Shown here in pieces: positions 18,010 through 27,900 of a DNA stretch of 64,000 nucleotides (the first letter of the stretch is position 1; each line of letters starts with the position of its first letter). Source of the DNA: Neptuniibacter sp048548695 (GTDB lineage: Bacteria; Pseudomonadota; Gammaproteobacteria; Pseudomonadales; Balneatricaceae); assembly GCF_048548695.1 (NCBI RefSeq), contig NZ_JBLYIF010000004.1; one strand, written 5' to 3'. The position numbers and the translations under genes were made by a program. The notes below the pieces were generated by a model. The model was not told the DNA's origin. It saw only the letters and a program-made list of their open reading frames with translations, and did not search any database.

Positions 18010-18795
18010 ATGGAAAAGCAGACGTTTTGGCATCGGTTCAGAGTGGTAGTGTTACTTGCCATTCTGCTGGTGGTTTCCTTGAACAGCTGGTTGTCCCGCT
18101 CCCGCTCGACTGATTGGCAGGAAACACTTTGGGTGGTGATATACCCCATCAATGCTGACCAGCGGCAGGACACTCGGGCTTACCTCAATGCGCTGCAGCC
18201 GGAACACTTTGCGGATATCGAACAATTCCTTAGTCGGGAAGGGCAGCGGTATGGTCTGACACTGACGCGCCCACTGGAAATTCATTTAGCAGAGGTCGTG
18301 GATAATGAGCCTCCGACGGTGCCAGACAATGCCAGTATTCTCGACAGTGTTTTGTGGAGTTTGCAATTCAGATACTGGGCATGGCGTAACGATGGCTGGG
18401 ATGGGCCACCGCCGGATATTCGTATCTTCTTACGCATGTTTTCCCCACAGAACCGGCAGGTGCTGGAGCACTCGCTGGGTTTGCAGAAGGGTATGATTGG
18501 CTTGGTGAACGGCTTTGCCAGTGTGGATTATCAATCACTGAATAGCTTTGTCACGCTGCATGAAATACTGCATACCTTGGGTGCGAGTGATAAATACGAT
18601 ATGACCACTCTGCAGCCGCAATGGCCAGATGGCTATGCCGACCCTTACCAGGACCCGTTGTTACCACAGTATCGCGCTGAAATTATGGGTGGTCGAATCC
18701 CCCAGAATGCTAGCTTTTCGCTGATCCCGGAGTCACTGGATGAGGTATTGATTGGAGTGAAAACGGCCGATGAGATCAACTGGCTAAACCCCTAG
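18010..18795 (+). CDS. Membrane-anchored metzincin-like zinc metallopeptidase (putative)
   Basis: This 261-aa protein has one N-terminal membrane helix (about residues 9-27; FRVVVLLAILLVVSL), placing the rest in the periplasm. The catalytic motif is HEILHTLGASD at 184-194. This is HExxHxxGxxD, the extended zinc site of metzincin-like proteases whose third ligand is Asp. A possible Met-turn (AEIMGG) lies about 40 residues later. I infer protease activity from these residues only; the substrate is unknown. AGGAGA lies 9 nt before ATG 18010; a GTG at 18001 abuts the Shine-Dalgarno and is less likely. It is the third gene after recQ-yqaA. Confidence 0.72.
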   Translation: MEKQTFWHRFRVVVLLAILLVVSLNSWLSRSRSTDWQETLWVVIYPINADQRQDTRAYLNALQPEHFADIEQFLSREGQRYGLTLTRPLEIHLAEVVDNEPPTVPDNASILDSVLWSLQFRYWAWRNDGWDGPPPDIRIFLRMFSPQNRQVLEHSLGLQKGMIGLVNGFASVDYQSLNSFVTLHEILHTLGASDKYDMTTLQPQWPDGYADPYQDPLLPQYRAEIMGGRIPQNASFSLIPESLDEVLIGVKTADEINWLNP

Positions 18796-19039
18796 CCTTA
18801 TTCTTTTCCTGCAAGTCTATAATTTGTTTCTGACTAAAAATTTATTTAAATAAAACATACGTTTTAAAATATAAAAGTCTATTTTTTTCTTTCTTTTTAA
18901 AGGTTTATATTGTGCGTTAGCGATCGCTGAATCAGCATGGATTCTTTCGGTAGCTAAAAGCCCTGGCTCATTAATCTGATGAGAATTGACGGTTTATTAA
19001 GGATTAACAAATCGTTCAACAACAGTTAGGTAATGCACA

Positions 19040-19909
19040 ATGAAAACCTTGAAAATAATGGCTCCGTTGATCACTGCTTTTCCTCTTTTCCTTGCAGGCG
19101 CAGTCATGGCTGCACCACCATCACCGGTGGATCTTTTGGACGCCCCTGAGGGGGTGGCCTGTAAAGTTATTGATAACGGTGAAAAGATATTTGATATCTC
19201 TTGGGCAGAAATCGACGGTGCAAAGAAATACTCGGTAGAACTGAATTGTGATAGTAATTTGGGTGATGTAAATATCGAGGCTGAGGTAGCTAAATCAACT
19301 ATCACTTGTGCAGCAGGTACCTGTTCGGGATCGATCTCTGAGGCAGAGGTTGCTGAGGTGATTGAGGACGCGATTGAGGCGGGTGATGTTGAATGGCCAG
19401 AATTGACTGAGGGTGAAACACTAGGGTGGCTCTGTCAGGCTGAAGTGAAAGGCCTGAACCCCCCTGGGAAAAGGCAGAATCACCCTAAAGGCAAAGCTTC
19501 TTGTATTGAGGAGTCTCTATCGATTTGCCCTGTTTGGGCTCCGGGTGAGCTGTCTCAAATTGGTTCTCATACTCTGTCGGCTCCTTTGACGTATCTACTT
19601 AAGGCAGATATTGAAAACCGCACACTGGGAAGTATACCTGGCACATTTATGGATTATGAGTATGTTGGTGCCTCGGTTGAAGGTAAATGGACTTTTGTTA
19701 CCAATACAGCATCGGTGTATAAGTCAGGGGACAATTTTGTCGGTAGTTTCACGCTTGCGACAGAAGATAGCCAGAAGAGTATTGATAGAACCGTATTCCT
19801 GACAGAGGCTGAGTATGAGGCCTGTAAATCCACTCTGACCTCTCACAGTGCCAGTCAGTGTCAAACTAACCAGTATCAGGCACTTGACGGAAGTTGTCTC
19901 GATATTTGA
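19040..19909 (+). CDS. Secreted cysteine-rich protein of unknown function
   Basis: This 289-aa protein has a type I signal peptide ending in AGAVMA-APPSP (cleavage about residue 24). The first mature domain looks like an Fn3-type beta sandwich (FDISWAEIDGAKKYSVEL, CQAEVKGLNP). The second half (about 165-289) is another beta-rich unit ending in a Cys-containing tail. Ten cysteines in the mature chain suggest disulfides and a periplasmic or extracellular place. I do not recognise the family. The gene is more AT-rich than its neighbours and follows a 240-nt AT-rich spacer, so it may be acquired. Confidence 0.7.
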   Translation: MKTLKIMAPLITAFPLFLAGAVMAAPPSPVDLLDAPEGVACKVIDNGEKIFDISWAEIDGAKKYSVELNCDSNLGDVNIEAEVAKSTITCAAGTCSGSISEAEVAEVIEDAIEAGDVEWPELTEGETLGWLCQAEVKGLNPPGKRQNHPKGKASCIEESLSICPVWAPGELSQIGSHTLSAPLTYLLKADIENRTLGSIPGTFMDYEYVGASVEGKWTFVTNTASVYKSGDNFVGSFTLATEDSQKSIDRTVFLTEAEYEACKSTLTSHSASQCQTNQYQALDGSCLDI

Positions 19910-19929
19910 TTGATATTAGCTGTTATTGC

Positions 19930-19960
19930 AAACGCGGGTCCTATTCAGGCTCGCGTTTTT
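19930..19960. terminator. Terminator between convergent genes
   Basis: An imperfect stem AACGCG-GG / C-TCGCGTT with a loop around CCTATTCAGG is followed by TTTTT. It sits at the shared 3' ends of the 19040 and 19941 genes and overlaps the end of the latter. Confidence 0.7.
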
Positions 19961-20444
19961 TATTGTTTTGATTATCAAATTCAGCACCGGCTGCGGTAAG
20001 GGCTTTCAGCAGGTCAGCTTCGAGCTCAAGTAAAAGTTTTTGCGCGGGGCTTCCTGGCTTAATCGCTGATGGACGCAGCATCATGATACGGGTCTGATTT
20101 CCTTCCTGCAGGAGTGTCATGGAAAGTGGGCAGAGAGCTGCAAGCTCTGGATCCAGATTCAGTACATGATTGACATACCAGGGATTGCAGAACACCAGAC
20201 TTTGGATTTCTGTATAGCCATTGCGGTTATAGTCATCTCCCCATCGGTCTTTAAATGAAGCAATTGATCGACCGATGTTGGCTTCAAAAATCACATAAAA
20301 GCGCTGAGCTTCAAGTTGACTGTTGATCTCAACATAGTTGCCTGCGTAGTCCCCATCTATGGTCATATTGATAATACTGCTTGCCTGCAGGTTGACGGTG
20401 ACGAAAGAAAAAACAAAAAATAAGCTTGTGAGTAAAGTTCGCAT
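19941..20444 (-). CDS. Exported DUF302 domain protein
   Basis: This 167-aa protein has a signal peptide (MRTLLTSLFFVFSFVTVNLQA, cleavage about 21). The body matches the DUF302 pattern: a central LVFCNPWYVNHVLNLDPELAALCPLSMTLL-like segment (here residues about 82-110) in which the cofactor-like peptide enters the fold, then TRIMMLRPSAI. DUF302 domains occur in periplasmic and thiol-related proteins; function is not established. The C-terminus is a charged KKREPE tail. It converges with the 19040 gene and is divergent from ttcA. Confidence 0.75.
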   Translation of the reverse strand: MRTLLTSLFFVFSFVTVNLQASSIINMTIDGDYAGNYVEINSQLEAQRFYVIFEANIGRSIASFKDRWGDDYNRNGYTEIQSLVFCNPWYVNHVLNLDPELAALCPLSMTLLQEGNQTRIMMLRPSAIKPGSPAQKLLLELEADLLKALTAAGAEFDNQNNKKREPE

Positions 20445-20545
20445 GGTCGCAATGTCTTGTTGTGGCGTGTGTCGGCAGTCTAGCAGACAAACATCAATAG
20501 TTGTCTAAGGTGGGCCTATGCTCGCCGCCATGTCCGGCGTTGTTG

Positions 20546-20551
20546 TATAAT
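20546..20551 (+). promoter_or_regulatory. Putative -10 box of the ttcA promoter
   Basis: A perfect TATAAT preceded by TTG lies 28 nt before the ttcA start. No convincing -35 element is seen, so the promoter may rely on extended -10 contacts. Confidence 0.45.
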
Positions 20552-20579
20552 ACGGCGCTTAATCACCGAGACTGGACCC

Positions 20580-21521
20580 ATGAACGCATCCCTGACACCA
20601 GAGGAGGAAACCCACGAAGTTTCCTCAACGACTGAAACCGAGAAAAAACAGAAAACCCGCCTGAATAAGCTGCAGAAACGTCTGCGGCGTGAAATGGGGC
20701 AGGCGATTGAAGCCTTCAATATGATTGAAGAGGGCGACAAAGTCATGGTGTGTTTGTCCGGTGGTAAGGATTCCTACACCATGTTGGATATTCTGATGAA
20801 CCTGCAACGCAGTGCACCGGTGAAATTTGAGCTGGTGGCGGTGAATATGGATCAGAAACAGCCAGGATTCCCGGAACATGTGCTGCCAGCATATCTGGAT
20901 GAAGTTGGGGTGCCGTACCATATCATCGAGCGGGATACATATTCTGTGGTGAAGGAGCTGGTGCCAGAAGGGAAAACTACCTGTGGCCTTTGTTCCCGTT
21001 TGCGCCGCGGTACTCTGTATGGTTTTGCTGATGAGATCGGCGCAAACAAGATTGCGTTGGGGCATCACCGGGATGATATTTTGGAAACCCTGTTTCTGAA
21101 TATGTTTTATGGGGGGCGGTTAAAGGCGATGCCGCCCAAGCTGGTCTCTGATGACGGCAAGAATATGGTCATTCGGCCGCTGGCTTTCTCTCGAGAAAAA
21201 GATATCGTGGCTTATTCGGAGTTGAAGCAGTTTCCGATCATCCCATGCAATCTGTGTGGTTCGCAGGATAACTTGCAGCGTCAGGTGATCAAAGAGATGT
21301 TACAGAGCTGGGATAAAAGCCATCCGGGAAGGTTGGAAACCATGTTTCGCTCGCTGCAACATGTTGTCCCATCGCATTTGGCGGATACCGAGACGTTTGA
21401 TTTTAAAGGGCTGCAATTGGGTTTCCCTCATGGTGTCGCAACCGGTGGTGAGTACGCCGACAGTGATAGTTGCCAACCGCCGGGCATGGTGCCAGAGCGG
21501 ATTGATATCCTCGCCCTGTAG
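20580..21521 (+). CDS. ttcA: tRNA 2-thiocytidine(32) synthetase TtcA
   Basis: This 313-aa enzyme thiolates C32 of certain tRNAs using ATP and an Fe-S cluster. The PP-loop is SGGKDS (about residue 60). The two CxxC motifs CGLC (about 135) and CNLC (about 227) are in the positions that, with another Cys, bind the cluster. The N-terminal 35 residues are a charged linker. The family-specific ALGHHRDDILETLFLN and GMVPERIDI-type segments are present. It is complete and not in an obvious operon with upstream genes; the MFS gene follows 8 nt later. Confidence 0.96.
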   Translation: MNASLTPEEETHEVSSTTETEKKQKTRLNKLQKRLRREMGQAIEAFNMIEEGDKVMVCLSGGKDSYTMLDILMNLQRSAPVKFELVAVNMDQKQPGFPEHVLPAYLDEVGVPYHIIERDTYSVVKELVPEGKTTCGLCSRLRRGTLYGFADEIGANKIALGHHRDDILETLFLNMFYGGRLKAMPPKLVSDDGKNMVIRPLAFSREKDIVAYSELKQFPIIPCNLCGSQDNLQRQVIKEMLQSWDKSHPGRLETMFRSLQHVVPSHLADTETFDFKGLQLGFPHGVATGGEYADSDSCQPPGMVPERIDILAL

Positions 21522-21529
21522 GGTCGACG

Positions 21530-22711
21530 TTGAATAGAAATGTATTCTTGTTAGCCGCCTGTCAGGCATTACTGACTTGTGGCAATGTGTTGCTGGTCTC
21601 AGTGGTGGCACTGATCGGCCAGCAATTGTCACCTGAGCCTTTATTTACCACGTTACCGGTGGCCAGTCAGTTCACCGGCCTGATGCTGGCCACGGTGCCA
21701 GCCTCCCTGATTATGCAGCGCATTGGTCGCCAGAAAGGTTTTTACCTGGGCGGACTAATGGGCGTGCTGGGTGCCATCCTGGCAGTGGTGGCGCTGCTGC
21801 ATTCCGCTTTCGGGCTGTTTTGTCTGGCCACTTTCCTGCTCGGCGTTGGTATCGGTTTTGGTACCCTTTATCGCTTCGCCGTGGTTGAGGTATGTGACCC
21901 CTCAGCTAAGAGTCGTGCTATTTCTATCGTGATGGCTGGCGGGGTAGTGGCTGCAGTCATTGGCCCCCAGCTGGCGATATATGGTCAGGGCTGGTTCACA
22001 GATAAGCCTTTTTTGGGCGCGTTTGTCGGCTTGTTAGGGCTGTATTTGTTGGCATTAGTGCTGCTAAGTCGAACCCGCTTGCCTGCCGCTGCGTCCCATG
22101 CGCCGGCAGGCGGACGTCCGCTGAAAACCATTCTGTTGCAACCCGCGTGTGTCGCTTCGGTGGTGGTGGCAACAGTGGCATATATGGCCATGACTCTGCT
22201 AATGACGGCAACACCTCTGGCAATGGCTCGGTGCGGCTACAGTTTTACCCATGCTGCCGAGGTCATTCAGTGGCACGTGCTGGGCATGTTTCTACCCTCG
22301 TTTATAACCGCGCGGTTGATTGAACGTTGGGGTTTAAAACAGGTGATGTTATGTGGTGTTTTCCTGATGCTGGGTTGTGTGGCAGTTAACCTGTCAGGGA
22401 CAGAGGTGTGGCAGTTTTGGTTGGCGCTGGTATTGCTGGGCGTAGGCTGGAATTTCATGTTTATCAGCGCCACACAAATGCTGACCGGTTGCTACACTAC
22501 TGCGGAACGAGGCAAAACCCAGGCCGCGAATGAGTTTGTCGTATTCAGTATGGCCACGCTGGCAACCTTTTCTTCCGGTGCTCTGGAGGCGAGCTTGGGT
22601 TGGCAGGCCATGAACTGGCTGGTGTTGCCGCTGATAATCTGGGCCGCAGCTGTGATTCTGATATTTGCCAATACTGGCCAAGCAGCGAGTGAGGAGATGC
22701 AGAATGTCTGA
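21530..22711 (+). CDS. MFS transporter
   Basis: This 393-aa protein has about 12 membrane helices and the MFS loop 2-3 signature in a relaxed form (IMQRIGRQKGFYLGG, about residue 63). A second-half pseudo-repeat lies near ARLIERWGLKQVMLCG (about 260). The start is TTG 21530, with AGGG just upstream; no better start exists in frame. The substrate is unknown. The gene overlaps the next one (degenerate amidotransferase) by 8 nt and follows ttcA by 8 nt, so the three are probably one transcript. Confidence 0.85.
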   Translation: MNRNVFLLAACQALLTCGNVLLVSVVALIGQQLSPEPLFTTLPVASQFTGLMLATVPASLIMQRIGRQKGFYLGGLMGVLGAILAVVALLHSAFGLFCLATFLLGVGIGFGTLYRFAVVEVCDPSAKSRAISIVMAGGVVAAVIGPQLAIYGQGWFTDKPFLGAFVGLLGLYLLALVLLSRTRLPAAASHAPAGGRPLKTILLQPACVASVVVATVAYMAMTLLMTATPLAMARCGYSFTHAAEVIQWHVLGMFLPSFITARLIERWGLKQVMLCGVFLMLGCVAVNLSGTEVWQFWLALVLLGVGWNFMFISATQMLTGCYTTAERGKTQAANEFVVFSMATLATFSSGALEASLGWQAMNWLVLPLIIWAAAVILIFANTGQAASEEMQNV

Positions 22712-23480
22712 AGAACAGTTGTGCGCCGTACAAGCGTCAGGCCCGGTCAGGGTCAGGTTGACAGCCGGCTTTGACCCAGCCCCATTGGCGGCAATGGGTA
22801 TAGGCTCGATGAGCGAAGGTAACCCTCAGCGGCTGGTGATGCAACGCGAAGAACTTACACCAGCTTCCCTGCAATATTTGCAGGCACACCCTCATCAGAC
22901 TGAACTTTGGTTAGCACACCTCTATCAGCAAGCACCTTTGGAACCGCTGGAAATTCAACCCTTCCTGCGCCCGTTGCGCGGGCTGCCATTTCTGTTTTCT
23001 ATGTTGGGGGAACTCACTGGGCTAGACGACCCTGAGCGTTTTCCGGTGGGTGAGCACTGGCCGCTAAGCTGTTTGGACCGGGAACGTGCCTTCTGTTTGT
23101 TGTTGGAGCGACTGCGCCGGTTATGGCAAGAGGGGTACCCGGATGATGAGATGCGGCTGGCGTTACTGGCGGATTATGCCAGCCGACTGCGTCAGCTTGA
23201 TAATCACAGTTTTGTCTGTTGGGACAACCAGGCGCTTTATGCGTATAGCGATGGTAGCCAGCGGCGGGGGCTTTTCTATGAATTGCTTCAGGGGGAACAT
23301 TTTCTGTTGCAGGGGGTACTACCATTGGAGATTACGGCTGAGTCACCTGTCAGCCTGGTGCTGATCGGGACTGACGCTATGTTGAGCGACAAGGCACTGC
23401 CTATTCAGGATGGTCAGTTAAGCTGCTTTTCGCAGGGCCAACTGCAAGATACCTGTGAGCCAGTGCAGCTTTGGTCATGA
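22704..23480 (+). CDS. Degenerate class II glutamine amidotransferase-like protein (putative)
   Basis: This 258-aa protein aligns by eye with the YafJ-like amidotransferase at 49950. HPHQTELWLAHLYQQA corresponds to HPIKSHVVISHIRQAN, IQPFLRPLRGLPFLFSMLG to THPFQRELWGYTWTFAHNG, and ERAFCLLLERLRRL to EYAFCWLLGEIRER. The catalytic N-terminal Cys is lost (the only nearby Cys is residue 7) and the HNG oxyanion motif has become MLG. I infer a class II glutaminase fold without activity, perhaps regulatory. The start is ATG 22704 with GAGGAG 9 nt upstream, overlapping the MFS stop; an earlier Met at 22665 has no Shine-Dalgarno. Not otherwise recognised. Confidence 0.6.
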   Translation: MSEEQLCAVQASGPVRVRLTAGFDPAPLAAMGIGSMSEGNPQRLVMQREELTPASLQYLQAHPHQTELWLAHLYQQAPLEPLEIQPFLRPLRGLPFLFSMLGELTGLDDPERFPVGEHWPLSCLDRERAFCLLLERLRRLWQEGYPDDEMRLALLADYASRLRQLDNHSFVCWDNQALYAYSDGSQRRGLFYELLQGEHFLLQGVLPLEITAESPVSLVLIGTDAMLSDKALPIQDGQLSCFSQGQLQDTCEPVQLWS

Positions 23481-23588
23481 ATACAATTCGACTAACCGGG
23501 CAGTGGTTTTCCTGTGTGGTTGGTTATACTTACCTGAGAGCAACGGGTGGCACCGAATTCGCGGTGCCGCAACAGGATATTATCCAGA

Positions 23589-24614
23589 ATGACTATTTCC
23601 CGTACGCCCCTGAAAGCCAGTAGTGGCGCTCAAGATAACACCTCATCACTCAATGGTGTCATAGAGTCTCTTAATGAGCCGATGCTTGGCCATCTGCTGG
23701 ACCGAATTATTCTGGCGGCGTTTGTGATAGATCAGAACCACATTATTCAGCACTGGAATTCCGCCATGGAAAAACTCAGTGGCATCAGTCGTGAGGAAAT
23801 GATTGGTACCCGTGATCATTGGCGTCCTTTTTATAATAAGCCCCGTCCCTGTATGGCTGATCTGATGTTGGATGGGCGGGTAGAAGATGTTGCTCGGTTG
23901 TATGAAGGCAAATTCAATGTCTCTGACCTGATAACAGAGGCGTTTGAAGCAGAGGATTTCTTTCCCGATTGTGGCCCGGAGGGCGAGTGGCTACATTTTT
24001 CGGCTGCTCGCATCAATAATGCGGCCGGGGAAGTGATTGGCGCCATAGAGACCCTTACCAACATCAGTGATCGCAAAAAAGCTGAGTTTGAACTGCTGGC
24101 TCGTGAGCGCAAATACCGCGAGCTTAGCATTACCGACAGCTTGACTGGCTTATATAACTCGCGCCACTTCTACCAGCGGCTAGATGAAGCTCTGGCCAAT
24201 GCACAACGTTATCAACATAGCTTTTGTCTGTGTTTTTTTGATCTGGATAACTTCAAACAACTTAATGATCGCTGGGGTCATCTCGTCGGCGACAGGGTGT
24301 TGGAAACCTTTGGCTCTATGGTGCGTGCTTCACTGCGTCTGACCGATTCCGGTTATCGTTATGGCGGCGAAGAGTTTGTGGTATTGTTGCCCTCAACTGT
24401 ATTGTCTGAAGCCGCTGTTGTTGCCGAGCGTATTCGTCAGTCATTGGAAGATCATAACTTCACAGTGGAGCATGGTCAGAAAATCAACATTACGGTGAGC
24501 CTGGGCCTGACTGAATACCGGACAGGCGACAGTGCTGAGACGATTATGGAACGGGTTGATCAAGCACTCTATTGTGCCAAGCGCGAAGGTAAAAACCGTC
24601 TGCGAACCAGTTAA
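23589..24614 (+). CDS. PAS-GGDEF diguanylate cyclase
   Basis: This 341-aa cytoplasmic protein has a PAS domain (about residues 30-165; FVIDQNHIIQHWNSAMEKLSG) with a PAC-like ETLTNISDRK end. A short coiled linker leads to a GGDEF domain (about 180-341). The active site is GGEEF. An inhibitory I-site RLTD stands exactly five residues before it, so product inhibition by c-di-GMP is expected. The start DSLTGLYNSRHF and FFDLDNFKQLND motifs are intact. It likely makes c-di-GMP in response to a small-molecule or redox signal. The start is ATG 23589; a GTG at 23547 would add 14 basic residues and cannot be excluded. Confidence 0.93.
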   Translation: MTISRTPLKASSGAQDNTSSLNGVIESLNEPMLGHLLDRIILAAFVIDQNHIIQHWNSAMEKLSGISREEMIGTRDHWRPFYNKPRPCMADLMLDGRVEDVARLYEGKFNVSDLITEAFEAEDFFPDCGPEGEWLHFSAARINNAAGEVIGAIETLTNISDRKKAEFELLARERKYRELSITDSLTGLYNSRHFYQRLDEALANAQRYQHSFCLCFFDLDNFKQLNDRWGHLVGDRVLETFGSMVRASLRLTDSGYRYGGEEFVVLLPSTVLSEAAVVAERIRQSLEDHNFTVEHGQKINITVSLGLTEYRTGDSAETIMERVDQALYCAKREGKNRLRTS

Positions 24615-24647
24615 CCCGGAAAGCCCTGTTTAGAGATACCAATAAAG

Positions 24648-24845
24648 ATGAAAAGCTACCTGTTCAGTACGGATAATGAACGTGGCGGTGTGATTCTGTG
24701 TGAAATCGACACCCTGCCGGAAGCCGTGACCTACCTGCAAAATCGTTTCAAAGGTGTGGTGCGTGTGGAGCAGGGTCGCCAGTTCTGGGATCAGCAGGAA
24801 GGCTTTGGCGAAATGCCGCCACCTGCTACCGCAGAAACCAGTTAG
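24648..24845 (+). CDS. Small hypothetical protein (65 aa)
   Basis: This short acidic protein (MKSYLFSTDNERGGVILCEIDTL...) has an alpha/beta-looking core, one Cys and a Pro/Thr-rich disordered tail (PPPATAETS). It has no signal or membrane segment. It follows the diguanylate cyclase by 33 nt and precedes recC by 87 nt. The Shine-Dalgarno is weak. I do not recognise it; codon use resembles the neighbours, which favours a real gene. Confidence 0.5.
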   Translation: MKSYLFSTDNERGGVILCEIDTLPEAVTYLQNRFKGVVRVEQGRQFWDQQEGFGEMPPPATAETS

Positions 24846-24932
24846 TCCTGAAGCATCGCCGCAGATGCGATATGCTGATCACATATTGAGCCTCTTCGTC
24901 TCAGCCTGGATGGATCCTAACACGCCCACATC

Positions 24933-27900
24933 ATGCTAACTGTCTATTACTCTAACGATCTATCGGTACTGAAAGACCTTCTGCTGCACCGGATTAATGC
25001 CGAGCCGCTGGATGACCCCTTTATCGCTGAGCAAATACTGGTGCAGAGCCCCGGTATGGCGCAGTGGCTTAAGCTGGAAATGGCGCAGTCAGCAGGTATT
25101 GCTGCCTCGATTGAGTTTCCTTTACCCGCGTCTTTTTTATGGCAGTGTTTTTCCTCAGTTTTGGAGGGGGTGCCGCAACGTTCCGCATTTAATAAGGAAG
25201 CAATGCAGTGGAAGCTGATGCAGCTTCTGCCGCCGCTGTTAGCACAACCTGAATTTTCACCCCTGCAGAGTTATTTATTGGATGATCCTGATCAGTACCG
25301 TCTTTACCAGCTCAGCCAAAAAATAGCTGATCTGTTTGACCAATACCTGGTGTATCGCCCTGAATGGATCTCTGACTGGGAGCAGGGTGGTCAGCAGGCC
25401 GCCGAAAAACAACCCTGGCAACCTGTCCTTTGGCGGGCGCTGGTGGCATCGACTCAGCAACTCGCGCAACCGCATTGGCACCGGGCGAATATGTTCAGCG
25501 CGTTCAGCCAGGCACTGGCTCAAGCGGAACTGCCGACGGCGTTACCCAAGCGGCTATTTGTATTTGGTATTTCGGCTTTGCCGCAAAATTTTATTGATGC
25601 GTTACAGCAGTTGGGTAAACGTATCGATGTACATCTAATGGTCTGTAATCCCTGCCGTTTTTACTGGGGCGAAGTGGTGGATCAAAATCAGATCGCGCGT
25701 ATGAACCGACGTTGGTTTGATAAGCCCGGTCTGGCTGCACAGCAGGTTATGGAGTTGGGTAATCCGTTACTGGCGTCGCTGGGTAAATTAGGGCGGGATT
25801 ATATCGATCAACTTCAGGCACTGAAATGCACTGAGATAGACGCGTTTGTTGCCAGCGAACGTCAGTCACTGCTCAAGTCGGTCCAGCAGGATATTCTGGA
25901 CCTGGAAGATCCATCGGCTTTGCCGGATCAATTGCTGCATAGTCAGTATAAATATCGGGTCGCCACGGATGACCCGTCTGTTAGCGTGCACAGTTGTCAT
26001 AGTGCCTTACGGGAAGTTGAGGTGCTACATAATCAATTACTGGCAATGTTTGAACGGGACCCAACTCTGCAACCTCGTGACATCATCGTCATGATGCCGG
26101 ATGTGGCGGCCTATGCCCCCTATATTGATGCCGTTTTTTCCAGCGTGCCACCTGAGCGACGAATTCCATTTGCCGTTTCTGATCAGCGTTCTGCTGAAGA
26201 AAACCCTCTGTTACTCAGCTTTGCCCGATTGCTCAAACTGCCCCACAGCCGTTTTTGTGTCACGGACATGCTGGAACTGCTGGAAGTTTCCGCAATTCAG
26301 CGGCGCTTTGGTTTGGATGAAGCGGGTTTTCAGACCATCCGGCAATGGGTGCAGGGGGTGAATATTCGCTGGGGCCTGGATGGCGAGCAGCGTTCATTGT
26401 GGTCAGTGCCGGTGTTTGAGCAAAACAGTTGGCGTTTTGGCCTACGCCGTATGCTCAGTGGTTATGCGTTGGGTGATACTGGCGTGTGGCAGGGAATTGC
26501 GCCTTACCCTGAAATAGAAGGTCTGGCAGCTGAACTACTCGGACAGTTAGGTGAGTTTATCGATTGTCTCGACCGGATAAGACAGTCTCTTCGTGGTGCA
26601 AAACCACTGGTTGAATGGATTCAGGCGATCAACCAGGTACTGGATACGTGTTATCTGGCTGAAGTAGACGATGAGTTGGCACTCAACAGCATCCGGCAGC
26701 TGTTACAGCGATTGCAGGAACAACTCATTGATGCCGCCTGGCAGGGGCCCTTGTCGGCCACAGTGGTAGTGGATTACCTGTTATCGGGGCTGGATGACAG
26801 TCGCTCGGGGCAGCGTTTTATGGTCGGTGCGGTGAACTTCTGTACCCTGATGCCGATGCGCTCTATCCCGTTTCGGGTCGTGTGCCTGCTGGGTATGAAT
26901 GACTCGGCCTATCCTCGAGCGATGCCACCCATGGGGTTTGATTTGATGCGGGATCACCCGAAACGAGGCGATCGATCGCGTCGGGATGATGACCGTTACC
27001 TGTTTCTTGAAGCGCTGCTGTCGGCTCAGGAAACGTTGTATATCAGTTATGTGGGTCGCTCTATTTACGACAACCGGGAAAAAATACCGTCGGTACTGGT
27101 GAGTGAGTTGTTGGACTATCTGCGCCTGGGTTACTGCCTGGAGGAGGATGTTCAGCAGAACTATGCTGACAGTGGCAAAGCACTACTGAAACAGCTGTGC
27201 GTGCAGCACCCGATGACGCCGTTTGGTAGCGATAACTTTAACGCCACTGACAAGCAAATATTCAGTTATGCCAGTGAATGGCTTGCCGCTGCGAGTACCC
27301 GTCAACAACCGGTTGCCGCTGCGAGTTGTCAGTTACCGGAGGAACCGCTGGCCGAACTGGAACTGACAGAGCTGCTTAGCCAGATTAAAAATCCCTGTCG
27401 CGGTTTTTTTACCCGTCGGCTGAAAACCTGGTTTCGTCAGGCTGAGGCAGACACTCTGGATGAAGAACCCTTCGCCCTTGACTCCCTGGATGCCTACCTG
27501 CTGAAGCAGCGTTACCTTAACTGGTTGCTGGCCGGAAATGAGCCTGAGGTGCTGGAGCAGCAGTTGCTGGCTGAGGGGTTATTGCCCGTTTCCAGCCGCG
27601 CGCAGAACCTGTTGCAAAAACTGCGTAAGGACATCACCGAGCTGGTGGCTAAGCTGGAACCCCGCATGCAGGGTGAAGTTGTGTGCCATGAAGTTGATCT
27701 GCAACTGGGCGAGACGCGGCTGGTGGGTTGGCTGGACAATACCTATCCTCAGCACTTGTTGCGATTCAGACCGGCACAGGTGAATGGCTATGACAGGATA
27801 ACCACCTGGATCGAGCATCTGGTATTACAGCTGTTGGGCGGAGGCCATAGTTATTTCAGGGGCTTGTCTGCCTGGGTGAGTTTTGCACCGGTACCCAGGG

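Noticed and set aside
23547..23588. Upstream GTG start for the diguanylate cyclase
   Set aside because: It adds a basic stretch without similarity to the PAS domain; ATG 23589 is the simpler choice, though neither start has a strong Shine-Dalgarno.
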